Notes: a model not told the origin generated them from the letters alone. A stretch of 9,093 nt of DNA from Elusimicrobiota bacterium (GCA_016196785.1 JACPXA010000070.1:1-9093), one strand, 5' to 3'; counted from the stretch's first letter, positions 1 through 5,413 are shown. Program-made: numbers and translations.

Positions 1-580
1 CAGCGTTCGCCCGTGGCATTTGACCGGCGAACCCTTGCCAGTACTCCCGTGCTTTCTCGAAGTCCGCTCGGAGCGCCTTCTGCGCCTGCTGGTAGTGCCG
101 TCGCAACTGGCCCATGTCACGCTGGAGCCCGTGACAGTACGTGTCCAGCTCTTCCCGCTGCTTACCGCTCATCGCCTTGTGGTGGGTTCTGAACTCCGTC
201 AGGAACCTCCGGGTTTCCTTCTGGAGATTCGCGTAGAACCCCTCCAGCATGTGCTGTAACTCCTCAGCCATTTTCGCGCGGTCACTGTGACGCTGCTTGA
301 GAAACCCGCGCACATATTTCTGGGTCTGCCCGAAAAACTCCCCCAGCATATGTCGGAGTTCCTTCCGCATCTTCCCGCGGTCGCTGTGGAAATGCTGGAT
401 CTGCACATGCACATTGCCAAAGAGCCGCTTCACATCCTCACCGATGTGATGGATCGTGGCCCTTCGTTCTTTCCGATCGTTCGAGCACGCGCTGCGCAAC
501 TCAGCCATCGCGTGGGCTCGGTCTGTATGGCTCTTAGCGAGTTCGTCCGTCATGGTTTTCATGGCTTCTGCAAAGGCCAT
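1..580 (-). CDS. GvpC-like gas vesicle protein with 33-residue repeats (3' end beyond window)
   Basis: This open frame starts at ATG 580 and stays open for 193 codons to the left edge, so the C-terminus is missing. The start is fixed by a full Shine-Dalgarno sequence, AAGGAGGTGA (586-595). The protein is highly charged, predicted all-helical, with no signal peptide or membrane segment. It has repeats with a period of 33 residues: HSDRGKM at residue 65, HSDRAKM at residue 98, and a diverged copy (RTHHKAM) at 131. A poorer copy with a 32-residue spacing begins near residue 33. The unit pattern is DRxKMxxELxxMLxxFxxxxxxxxxxFL. GvpC, which binds the outside of gas vesicles and stiffens them, has 33-residue helical repeats with regularly placed Phe, Leu, Arg and Ala. 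The gene follows gvpA, where gvpC sits in cyanobacteria. The repeat period and position are seen; the GvpC identity is inferred. Another coiled-coil gas vesicle accessory protein is the main alternative. Confidence 0.66.
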   Translation of the reverse strand, partial: MAFAEAMKTMTDELAKSHTDRAHAMAELRSACSNDRKERRATIHHIGEDVKRLFGNVHVQIQHFHSDRGKMRKELRHMLGEFFGQTQKYVRGFLKQRHSDRAKMAEELQHMLEGFYANLQKETRRFLTEFRTHHKAMSGKQREELDTYCHGLQRDMGQLRRHYQQAQKALRADFEKAREYWQGFAGQMPRANA

Positions 581-585
581 TTCAC

Positions 586-595
586 TCACCTCCTT
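586..595 (-). promoter_or_regulatory. Strong ribosome binding site of the GvpC-like gene
   Basis: On the minus strand the sequence is AAGGAGGTGA, a complete match to the 16S rRNA 3' end, followed five bases later by ATG at 580. It decides the start of the downstream gene and implies high expression. Confidence 0.8.
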
Positions 596-635
596 CCGGC
601 TATCCTGGGGGTCCGCTGATCCTGTTGGAGACCGC

Positions 636-669
636 GAACCCCCAAGGATGCCAGGAATTTCTGGGGTTC
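636..669 (-). other. Inverted repeat between gvpA and the GvpC-like gene
   Basis: GAACCCC (636-642) is the exact reverse complement of GGGGTTC (663-669), and GGA (627-629) can extend the stem with TCC (670-672) across a bulge. The loop is about 20 nt and can form a smaller hairpin (CCAG 651-654 with CTGG 661-664). No T-run follows on the minus strand, so it is not a standard intrinsic terminator. It lies immediately after the gvpA stop codon, where it could stabilise the gvpA message or partly attenuate read-through. Confidence 0.4.
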
Positions 670-673
670 TCCG

Positions 674-883
674 TTACGCCGCTGCCCCAGCGGTTAAGCC
701 AACTGCCTCGGCGTACTTCAGGAACGTCTCAACAGACGCGACGACGACCCGAGCCTCGATGCCGATCAACTCGATGCCGACCAACGAAGCCCGAACCCAC
801 GCGTCAATGACCAATCCCTTGTCTAGGATCCGGTCAAGGATCTCAGCGAGAGATGCCCCTGCGATGGTTTTTTCTACGGCCAT
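674..883 (-). CDS. gvpA: Gas vesicle major structural protein GvpA
   Basis: GvpA is the small hydrophobic protein that polymerises into the ribs of the hollow, gas-filled protein shell giving cells buoyancy. The 69-residue product has the usual length and the near-invariant family sequence: N-terminal MAVEKT, helix 1 around SLAEILDRILDKG (11-23), the first beta strand around VIDAWVRASLVG (25-36), the second around GIEARVVVAS (41-50), and helix 2 VETFLKYAEAVGL (51-63). The tail is short and Ala-rich. The start at ATG 883 is set by a full Shine-Dalgarno sequence at 890-899. It is the second gene of a receiver-gvpA-GvpC-like operon; only 6 bp separate it from the receiver stop codon. A sigma-54 promoter about 420 bp upstream probably drives it. 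GvpA could only be confused with the closely related GvpJ, GvpM or GvpS, but the short tail and family-typical sequence favour GvpA. Confidence 0.97.
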   Translation of the reverse strand: MAVEKTIAGASLAEILDRILDKGLVIDAWVRASLVGIELIGIEARVVVASVETFLKYAEAVGLTAGAAA

Positions 884-889
884 GGATGT

Positions 890-899
890 TCACCTCCTT
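890..899 (-). promoter_or_regulatory. gvpA ribosome binding site overlapping the upstream stop codon
   Basis: On the minus strand AAGGAGGTGA precedes ATG 883 by six bases. Its last three bases, TGA (892-890), are the stop codon of the preceding receiver gene, whose last two Arg codons AGG AGG are the core of the site. A ribosome ending the receiver therefore sits exactly on the gvpA initiation signal. Confidence 0.9.
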
Positions 900-1297
900 T
901 CTTTACGGTCGAATGCCAGACGAGCGGCTTTTAAGACCTTCTCGACCCGAAACGGCTTGTCTAGGAGCTCGAGAGCTCCTAGGGCCTTCGCCCTCTTCCT
1001 ACACTCTGGCGTCCCAAAGGCGGTCACCATCAGCACCTCGGTTCGAGGTGCCATGGTTTTAATCTGTTTCAGGACCTCAAGCCCATTCCGATCGGGCAAG
1101 CGCATATCCAACACCATAAAATGGATGCGGGGGGAGGTCCGTTGGAACTTTGCGATCCCTTCAGCTCCTGTTCTCGCGGTCACGACCTGATACCCCGCGT
1201 TCCTTAAGATCTTCGTCATCATCCAATCCATATCCGCTTCATCATCAATCACCAACACGGTCTCCTTCTTGTTGTTCTTGATTGAGGGTTTCCTCAC
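890..1297 (-). CDS. Stand-alone response regulator receiver, first gene of the gas vesicle operon
   Basis: A single CheY-like receiver domain with no output domain. Counting from the GTG at 1297 (135 residues), the acidic pocket is D18/D19, the phospho-acceptor is D64 (MVLDMRLP), the switch Thr is T92 and the invariant Lys is K114 (LLDKPF). All catalytic residues are present, so it should be phosphorylatable. The start is uncertain. A TTG at 1366 would lie upstream of the sigma-54 promoter and is unlikely. GTG 1297 would give a nearly leaderless message if transcription begins near 1300. A TTG at 1255 has an AAGGAG six bases before it but trims the first beta strand. The gene ends in the gvpA Shine-Dalgarno sequence, implying coupled translation. 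Likely roles are relay partner, phosphate sink or protein-protein adaptor for the kinase encoded upstream; the role is inferred, the domain is clear. Confidence 0.9.
   Translation of the reverse strand: MRKPSIKNNKKETVLVIDDEADMDWMMTKILRNAGYQVVTARTGAEGIAKFQRTSPRIHFMVLDMRLPDRNGLEVLKQIKTMAPRTEVLMVTAFGTPECRKRAKALGALELLDKPFRVEKVLKAARLAFDRKERR
961..982. repeat. 22-bp palindrome inside the receiver gene
   Basis: CTAGGAGCTC (961-970) and GAGCTCCTAG (973-982) are perfect reverse complements around a 2-base centre. The element falls within codons for the receiver's alpha4-beta5 region, about 80 bp before the gvpA start. In RNA it would form a stem of nine to ten base pairs. It may be a chance result of Leu/Gly/Ala codon choice, or a processing or stability element ahead of gvpA. 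Confidence 0.6.
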
Positions 1298-1310
1298 TAC
1301 ATTAATTCTA

Positions 1311-1326
1311 AGCAATTGCCATGCCA
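1311..1326 (-). promoter_or_regulatory. Sigma-54 (-24/-12) promoter of the receiver-gvpA operon
   Basis: On the minus strand the sequence is TGGCATG, four bases, TTGCT, against the consensus TGGCACG-N4-TTGCW: one mismatch in the twelve defined positions. The invariant GG (1325-1324) and GC (1313-1312) are separated by exactly the required 10 bases. Transcription would begin near 1300 and run left into the receiver, gvpA and the GvpC-like gene. An NtrC-family activator with a GAFTGA loop, able to act on such promoters, is encoded in the preceding operon. The match is seen directly; activity is inferred. Confidence 0.82.
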
Positions 1327-1356
1327 AACGTCCCCCATCCGACCACGTGGGAGGGC

Positions 1357-1374
1357 GTCGTTTCAAAAAACGAC
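1357..1374. promoter_or_regulatory. 18-bp dyad, candidate activator binding site
   Basis: GTCGTTT (1357-1363) and AAACGAC (1368-1374) form a perfect inverted repeat around a 4-base centre. The centre lies about 65 bp upstream of the predicted sigma-54 start. The half-site recurs as AACGACCT at 1369-1376 and 1410-1417. NtrC-family activators bind such dyads as dimers upstream of sigma-54 promoters, although often farther away (about 80-150 bp). No T-run follows on either strand, so it is less likely to be a terminator. Confidence 0.5.
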
Positions 1375-1504
1375 CTGTCAGATCATTCGATTTTGATGTG
1401 TGAGGAGAGAACGACCTACCTAGACTCTGATGGCTGCAGGTGGTGGTGAGTCCGGGGAACTACGGAACTGACGCGATAGTCCTATGGAATCGTTTCCACA
1501 CACA

Positions 1505-1546
1505 GGTCTTCCCCCTTTGACAAAGGGGGATGGAGGGGGATTTGTC
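1505..1546 (+). repeat. Palindromic intergenic repeat, copy 1
   Basis: The copy contains the near-perfect palindrome CCCCCTTTG-A-CAAAGGGGG (1511-1529) followed by a G-rich tail ending GGGATTTGTC. That tail pairs perfectly with the start of copy 2 (GACAAATCCC at 1550-1559) across three bases, giving a compact hairpin array. This type of short dispersed REP/MITE-like element is common between genes in several environmental phyla. Confidence 0.85.
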
Positions 1547-1549
1547 GTT

Positions 1550-1590
1550 GACAAATCCCTCCCCACCTCCCTTTTTCAAAGGGAGGAGTT
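1550..1590 (-). repeat. Palindromic intergenic repeat, copy 2 (inverted, diverged)
   Basis: This is an inverted copy of the same element. It is diverged: its arms read CTCCCTTT and AAAGGGAG instead of runs of five C or G, and the tail is likewise altered. It pairs with either neighbouring copy. Confidence 0.8.
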
Positions 1591-1600
1591 ATGCATAGGT

Positions 1601-1643
1601 GGTCTTCCCCCTTTGCAAAAGGGGGATGAAGGGGGATTTGTTC
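1601..1643 (+). repeat. Palindromic intergenic repeat, copy 3
   Basis: Direct copy of repeat 1 with core CCCCCTTTGCAAAAGGGGG (1607-1625) and the GGGATTTGTTC tail. It ends one base from the stop codon (1647-1645) of the 210-residue gene, so the transcript of the regulatory operon would fold here. It is a plausible 3'-end stabiliser or termination site, although no clean T-run follows the stem on the minus strand. Confidence 0.83.
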
Positions 1644-1644
1644 T

Positions 1645-2277
1645 TTAAGCGGCGGTAGCGAATCGGCTGGTGTATTGGAACGGCAACCGGTGAAAGAGAT
1701 ACTCTACTGAGACTCCCCTAGGAAGGTAGCGATCCACCTCGTGTTGAATCCCCATGAAGAGGAGGCCGGTCTCTCCCGGGCCGAGGGTGTCGGTGATCCG
1801 TTGGGCAATGAATCGGTCGCGCTGATGGAGCAGGCGCTGGGCAGTCCATCGGGACCACAGGACTTTCCAAACTGGTGTGGGGGATCCCCTCCGTTGAAGC
1901 GCTTGCTGAAGATTCCGATATTCCTGAACGAGCAACGCTTGGGATTCCGTGCCCATCAGGGTGCAGCCTTTCTTCACCAGCTCTAAGAGGATCTGGTGGT
2001 TGTGGCTTCCGCGCTCAGCAACTTCGGTAACGATCTCCAGTTCCCTTCCACAGATCGGCAACCCGTCTTGGTAGAGTTTCGTGTTCGAATACTCAAGTTC
2101 AAGGGCTTCAATCTTGCGTTGGAGCCCGTCCCACATCTGCTCAATCGCCTTGAGGTGACTGGCCCACTGCTCTTCCCCGAAGCGCTCGAAGTACGCTGTT
2201 TTCAAGGTCTCCGCCATGGAGCCCATCTCTACGGCGGTGTGAATCACCGGGATATACACAAGGAGCTTCATGGTCAT
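1645..2277 (-). CDS. Unrecognised 210-residue protein, last gene of the regulatory operon
   Basis: I do not recognise this family with certainty. The start is ATG 2277, whose ATGA overlaps the TGA of the upstream receiver gene; a second ATG two codons later is also possible. The product is soluble, with no signal peptide or membrane helix. Features by residue: an N-terminal hydrophobic strand ending VIHT with H13; E79 in GREL; E111 in MGTES; a basic stretch before RDRFIAQRI (153-161); then GLLFMGIQHEV with H179, and a final strand VSVEYLF. Spaced His, Glu, Arg and a C-terminal G-x-x-H after a hydrophobic strand recall the TraB/ChaN/erythromycin-esterase-like fold, but that is a weak analogy. 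It does not resemble GvpF/L, GvpN, GvpK or other gas vesicle proteins. Its coupling to the receiver suggests a sensing or signalling role in the same pathway. Confidence 0.85.
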   Translation of the reverse strand: MTMKLLVYIPVIHTAVEMGSMAETLKTAYFERFGEEQWASHLKAIEQMWDGLQRKIEALELEYSNTKLYQDGLPICGRELEIVTEVAERGSHNHQILLELVKKGCTLMGTESQALLVQEYRNLQQALQRRGSPTPVWKVLWSRWTAQRLLHQRDRFIAQRITDTLGPGETGLLFMGIQHEVDRYLPRGVSVEYLFHRLPFQYTSRFATAA

Positions 2278-2639
2278 TCGTGTTTGGTCACTTCCCGGAT
2301 GAACGCTCGGATCAGGTTCAAGTCGAACGGCTTCGCGGTGTAATCGTAGGCCCCAAGCCGCATGGCTCGCCTCGCGGTCTTGAGGGTCCCGTGTCCGGTG
2401 AGGATCACCACCTTCGAACGCTGGGCCACCCGGCGCAGGTGCTTTAAACATTGGATCCCATCCATCCCCTCCATCATGAGATCTAGGAAGATGAGGGCCG
2501 GTTGCTTCCGTTCAGCCCACTTGATCCCCTCAGGACCTGACGTGGCGGTCTCTACCTGGTGTCCCTCTTCTTCAAGGATCTGCTTGAGCAGGGCACACAG
2601 GTCACCGTCATCATCAATGATGAGGAGTTTAGCTCCCAT
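2274..2639 (-). CDS. Stand-alone response regulator receiver in the regulatory operon
   Basis: A 121-residue CheY-like receiver with no output domain, typical in length. It carries the acidic pocket D9-D11, phospho-acceptor D53 (FLDLMMEGMDG), switch Thr T81 and Lys K103 (AKPF). Sequence around these sites resembles the receiver of the NtrC-type gene just upstream (both begin M-x-A-x-LLI-x-DD), suggesting duplication. The start ATG 2639 lies inside the end of the NtrC-type gene (11-bp overlap), and its stop overlaps the next start by 4 bp, so all are translationally coupled. It probably exchanges phosphate with the histidine kinase encoded two genes upstream, as a relay intermediate, sink or adaptor. 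Confidence 0.94.
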   Translation of the reverse strand: MGAKLLIIDDDGDLCALLKQILEEEGHQVETATSGPEGIKWAERKQPALIFLDLMMEGMDGIQCLKHLRRVAQRSKVVILTGHGTLKTARRAMRLGAYDYTAKPFDLNLIRAFIREVTKHE

Positions 2640-4041
2640 TGACCTTTCCCCCCTTGAATGTCTCGATCATCTCGTTGGTCACCTGAAAGGCCTTCAGCTT
2701 ATTGAAGAGCGTTTTGTAGTCAATGCCAAGTCGGGCCGCAGCCGCCTTCTTATTCCCACGAGTCTCCCGCAATGTCCGGAGCACCAGTTGTTTCTCCACC
2801 TCTTCCGCGGCTCGACGGCTGACCTCGCGAAGTCCACCAGCGGCCTGAACCGCGAGACCCTCACCGGCCCCATCCACACGGCGGATTCGTTCTGGGAGAT
2901 GCTCTGGAGCGATCTCGGTCTCGCTCAAGAGGATCGCGGCTTTCATGGTATTCTCGAGTTCCCGAACATTGCCCGGCCAGGGGTAGCGATTCAAGAGCTC
3001 CATCGCCGGCTCGGAGATGGACTGAACGGTTTTGCCAAACGCTCGATTGAACCGCTCCAAAAAGAAGTGGGTGAGGAGTCGGATGTCGCCGTCCCTCTGC
3101 CGTAACGGGGGGAGGTGAATCATGCAGACATTCAGCCGATGAAAGAGATCTTCCCGGAAAAGCCCCCTGGTCATCAGGTCTTCGAGGTTCTGGTTCGTCG
3201 CCGCCAAGAGGCGCACATCAAGCTGAATGGGATGTTGGCTCCCCAACCGCCGGATCGCTCGGTCTTGAACCACCCGGAGGAGCTTTGCCTGAGCCGTGGG
3301 GCTCAAGTTCCCAATTTCATCGAGGAAGAGCGTGCCGCCGTTGGCTTGCTCGAACCACCCCTCTTTCACCGTCTCAGCCCCGGTAAAGGCCCCCCGTTCG
3401 TAGCCAAAGAGCTCGCTTTCGAAGAGCGCCTCCGGGAGGCTGGCACAGTCAATGGTCACGAATCGGTTGGGCCGCCGAGGACTCAAGGAATGCAACGACT
3501 GCGCGATCAACTCCTTGCCCGTCCCGCTTTCCCCACGGATGAGGACTGTGACATCTTGTGGAGCGATCCGCCGGACCAGATCAAAGATCGCCACCAGGCT
3601 GAGATCTTGGCCGACCATTTCCTCTGGTTTGACCGGTTCACGGCGTGGGGCGATCTTCAGCGTCCTTTGCTCCATCGCCTGCACCTGGAGCGCCTGCCGG
3701 ATCACCCCGCCCAACTGATTGGGAACCAGTGGCTTGGGGAGATAATCGCATGCACCGAGTTTCATGGCCTGGACCGCGGTCTTGACGGTCTCCTGGCCCG
3801 TGATCATAATCACCGCGACCCGCGGAGTGAGCGCCTTGATTCGCCGGAGGGTTTCGACCCCATCCATTTTAGGGAGGACCACGTCCAGGAGGACGAGGTC
3901 AGGAGGGGCCTGTTTGATCTGCTTCAGGGCCGCCTCGCCTGAGGCAGTCCATCGAACGGCAAAACCTTGCTCGCGGAGCACCTGGGCGAGAAGCCGACCG
4001 GCATCCGGTTCGTCATCTACAATGAGGAGGTTAGCTTTCAT
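2629..4041 (-). CDS. NtrC-family sigma-54-dependent response regulator (REC-AAA+-HTH)
   Basis: A 470-residue transcription activator that remodels sigma-54 RNA polymerase using ATP. Domains: receiver about 3-117 with D53 phospho-acceptor, T81 and K103; AAA+ domain about 143-375 with Walker A GESGTGKE (170-177), the sigma-54-contacting GAFTGA loop (217-222), Walker B GGTLFLDE (235-242), FREDLFHRL (295-303) and WPGNVRELE (355-363); and a Fis-type helix-turn-helix at about 429-451 (NKKAAAARLGIDYKTLFNKLK). All key residues are intact. The start MKANLLIVDDE at 4041 is preferred over an upstream ATG at 4092 because it places the receiver correctly and gives an 11-bp overlap with the kinase gene. 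Partner: the adjacent histidine kinase. Likely target: the -24/-12 promoter at 1311-1326 ahead of gvpA. The family assignment is secure; the target is inferred from proximity. Confidence 0.97.
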   Translation of the reverse strand: MKANLLIVDDEPDAGRLLAQVLREQGFAVRWTASGEAALKQIKQAPPDLVLLDVVLPKMDGVETLRRIKALTPRVAVIMITGQETVKTAVQAMKLGACDYLPKPLVPNQLGGVIRQALQVQAMEQRTLKIAPRREPVKPEEMVGQDLSLVAIFDLVRRIAPQDVTVLIRGESGTGKELIAQSLHSLSPRRPNRFVTIDCASLPEALFESELFGYERGAFTGAETVKEGWFEQANGGTLFLDEIGNLSPTAQAKLLRVVQDRAIRRLGSQHPIQLDVRLLAATNQNLEDLMTRGLFREDLFHRLNVCMIHLPPLRQRDGDIRLLTHFFLERFNRAFGKTVQSISEPAMELLNRYPWPGNVRELENTMKAAILLSETEIAPEHLPERIRRVDGAGEGLAVQAAGGLREVSRRAAEEVEKQLVLRTLRETRGNKKAAAARLGIDYKTLFNKLKAFQVTNEMIETFKGGKVNGS

Positions 4042-5296
4042 CGCGCGCGCTGGGGGGGGGGGTAGGGAGGACCACTGTAAAGGTTGTGCCATGGGTCCGC
4101 TTCGCGGTTGAACTGGCGACTTCTATCTTTCCACCGTGCTGGGAGATTATCCGATGACAGATCGCAAGCCCCAGGCCGGTGCCCCCCTTCGCTTTCTTGG
4201 TCGTGACGAAGGGGGTAAAGAGCTGCTGGAGGAGCTTCTTGGGAATCCCCGGTCCCGTGTCGGTGATCGCCATATTCACGGTTCTCTGCTCAGGATCATG
4301 CCGGGTTGACAGGGTCAACTGTCCTCCGTGAGACATCGCATCCAGCGCATTGGTGAGGAGATTCGTAAACACCTGCTCCATCTGCTCACAGTCAATAGAG
4401 ACCAAGGACAACCGCTCAGCATACCGCCGGATCACCTTGATCTGCTGGGAGCGGCACCGGACCTTGAAAAGTTCTAGGGATCGGTCCAGACTGCGATTCA
4501 GGTTTCTCAGTTGACGCATCCCTAACGGAGCGCCGAGGGAAACCAGGCGCTTGCTAATCCGATCGAGCTGCTCAATCTTTTTCACAATCGCCTTAGTAAA
4601 GGTTTGGCGAGAGTCCTTCAGGTCAAACTGCGATTGGAGGTACTGGATGGCGATGGAGATAATGGACAGCGGGTTCCGGATCTCATGGGCCACCACGGCG
4701 GCGAGCTCCCCGGTCGACAGGGCCTTCTCCCGCTCAAGCACTGCCTGCTGAGTGGCCTTCAGTTCCTCGAGCGTCTGCTTCAGCGCTCGGGCGAGTCGTT
4801 CGGCCTCTTCTTTCTCCTGTTTGAGGCGTTCCTGACTCTCTCGGAGGGCCCTCTCCGCCTGTTCACGCTCAATGGCGTACCGGATCACCCGCGACAGCAT
4901 CTTCGCATGGACCTGCGCCTTGTCCAAATAATCCTGCGCCCCTTTTTGCAGGGCTTCAAGCTCTAGACTGTCATCCACGCACGCCGTCAAGATAATCACA
5001 GGGACGAACGGGGCCTGGGCCCGGATGTGCGTGAGTGAAGCGATCCCGTGGCTATCCGGGAGGAACAGGTCTAATAAAACGATATCCGCCGCCCCTTTCG
5101 CAAGGGACTCGACCCCACCTTTCAGGGTTTCAACCCATCGCACCTCGAAGGTTGGAGCCCTTGCTTTGGACAATCCCGTTTTGATGAGATCAGCATAGCC
5201 CGGATCGTCTTCGATCAACAATACCCGGATGTTCGACCCCTGGGGCTCTGACCTTGGGACCTCTATCGAAGTGGGCGACAGCATTGATTCCAGCAT
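4031..5296 (-). CDS. Soluble hybrid histidine kinase with N-terminal receiver (REC-HisKA-HATPase)
   Basis: A 421-residue cytoplasmic kinase with no membrane segment. An N-terminal receiver (about 23-140) has the acidic pair D30/D31, phospho-acceptor D76, T104 and K126. A charged coiled coil (about 141-195, rich in Glu, Arg and Lys) links it to the HisKA domain with H204 in the H-box VVAHEIRNPL. The HATPase domain has the N-box NLLTNALDAM (312-321), G1 DTGPGIP, F-box LFTPFVTTK and G2 GGTGLGLAI (371-379). The order, receiver first, means its activity is probably set by phosphate arriving from another kinase, or the receiver is an internal phosphate acceptor. It is the first gene of the operon and overlaps the NtrC-type gene by 11 bp, which makes that regulator its likely partner. 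ATG 5284 is an alternative start; neither has a strong ribosome binding site. Confidence 0.95.
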   Translation of the reverse strand: MLESMLSPTSIEVPRSEPQGSNIRVLLIEDDPGYADLIKTGLSKARAPTFEVRWVETLKGGVESLAKGAADIVLLDLFLPDSHGIASLTHIRAQAPFVPVIILTACVDDSLELEALQKGAQDYLDKAQVHAKMLSRVIRYAIEREQAERALRESQERLKQEKEEAERLARALKQTLEELKATQQAVLEREKALSTGELAAVVAHEIRNPLSIISIAIQYLQSQFDLKDSRQTFTKAIVKKIEQLDRISKRLVSLGAPLGMRQLRNLNRSLDRSLELFKVRCRSQQIKVIRRYAERLSLVSIDCEQMEQVFTNLLTNALDAMSHGGQLTLSTRHDPEQRTVNMAITDTGPGIPKKLLQQLFTPFVTTKKAKGGTGLGLAICHRIISQHGGKIEVASSTAKRTHGTTFTVVLPTPPPSARDES

Positions 5297-5340
5297 CAGA
5301 GACGGTTCTTCGCCTTTACAATCAAATTAACCCCCCGTAA

Positions 5341-5370
5341 ATTGTACACTTCTGTGGAGACCAACGTCAA
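5341..5370 (-). promoter_or_regulatory. Candidate sigma-70 promoter of the regulatory operon (proximal)
   Basis: On the minus strand TTGACG (5370-5365) and TACAAT (5346-5341) are separated by 18 bases. Transcription would begin near 5333, about 40 bp before the kinase start. Both hexamers match the consensus in five of six positions. Confidence 0.5.
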
Positions 5371-5413
5371 AGTGAGCTCGTCTCTCTACAGGGATTCCCT
5401 TCTACACTACTTC

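Larger units (their letters stand above)
1298..1644. other. Intergenic region between the regulatory operon and the gas vesicle operon
   Basis: This 347-bp stretch has no convincing gene on either strand. From left to right it holds the sigma-54 promoter (1311-1326), an E-box-like palindrome CCACGTGG (1343-1350), an 18-bp dyad (1357-1374) and a further AACGACCT half-site (1410-1417). About 90 bp without recognisable features follows, and then three copies of a palindromic repeat (1505-1643) abut the stop codon of the upstream operon's last gene. Confidence 0.8.

Noticed and set aside
456..1190. Plus-strand open frame of 244 codons across the gvp genes
   Set aside because: It is antisense to three convincing genes (the GvpC-like gene, gvpA and the receiver), with low-complexity Ser/Arg/Ala-rich product and no initiation signal.
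1505..1643. CRISPR-like reading of the repeated segments
   Set aside because: The copies alternate in orientation, are palindromic and are separated by 3 and 10 bases rather than spacers of uniform length.
2278..2451. N-terminal extension of the 210-residue protein to an upstream ATG
   Set aside because: The extension overlaps the receiver gene in another frame and is Arg/Pro/Gly-rich junk; the ATGA junction at 2277-2274 gives a natural coupled start.
2362..3105. Plus-strand open frame of 247 codons
   Set aside because: It is antisense to the lone receiver and the HTH end of the activator; the product has no recognisable pattern.
3115..3942. Long plus-strand open frame of 275 codons
   Set aside because: It lies wholly antisense to the intact NtrC-type gene, has no domain features or ribosome binding site, and is explained by GC-rich codon bias.
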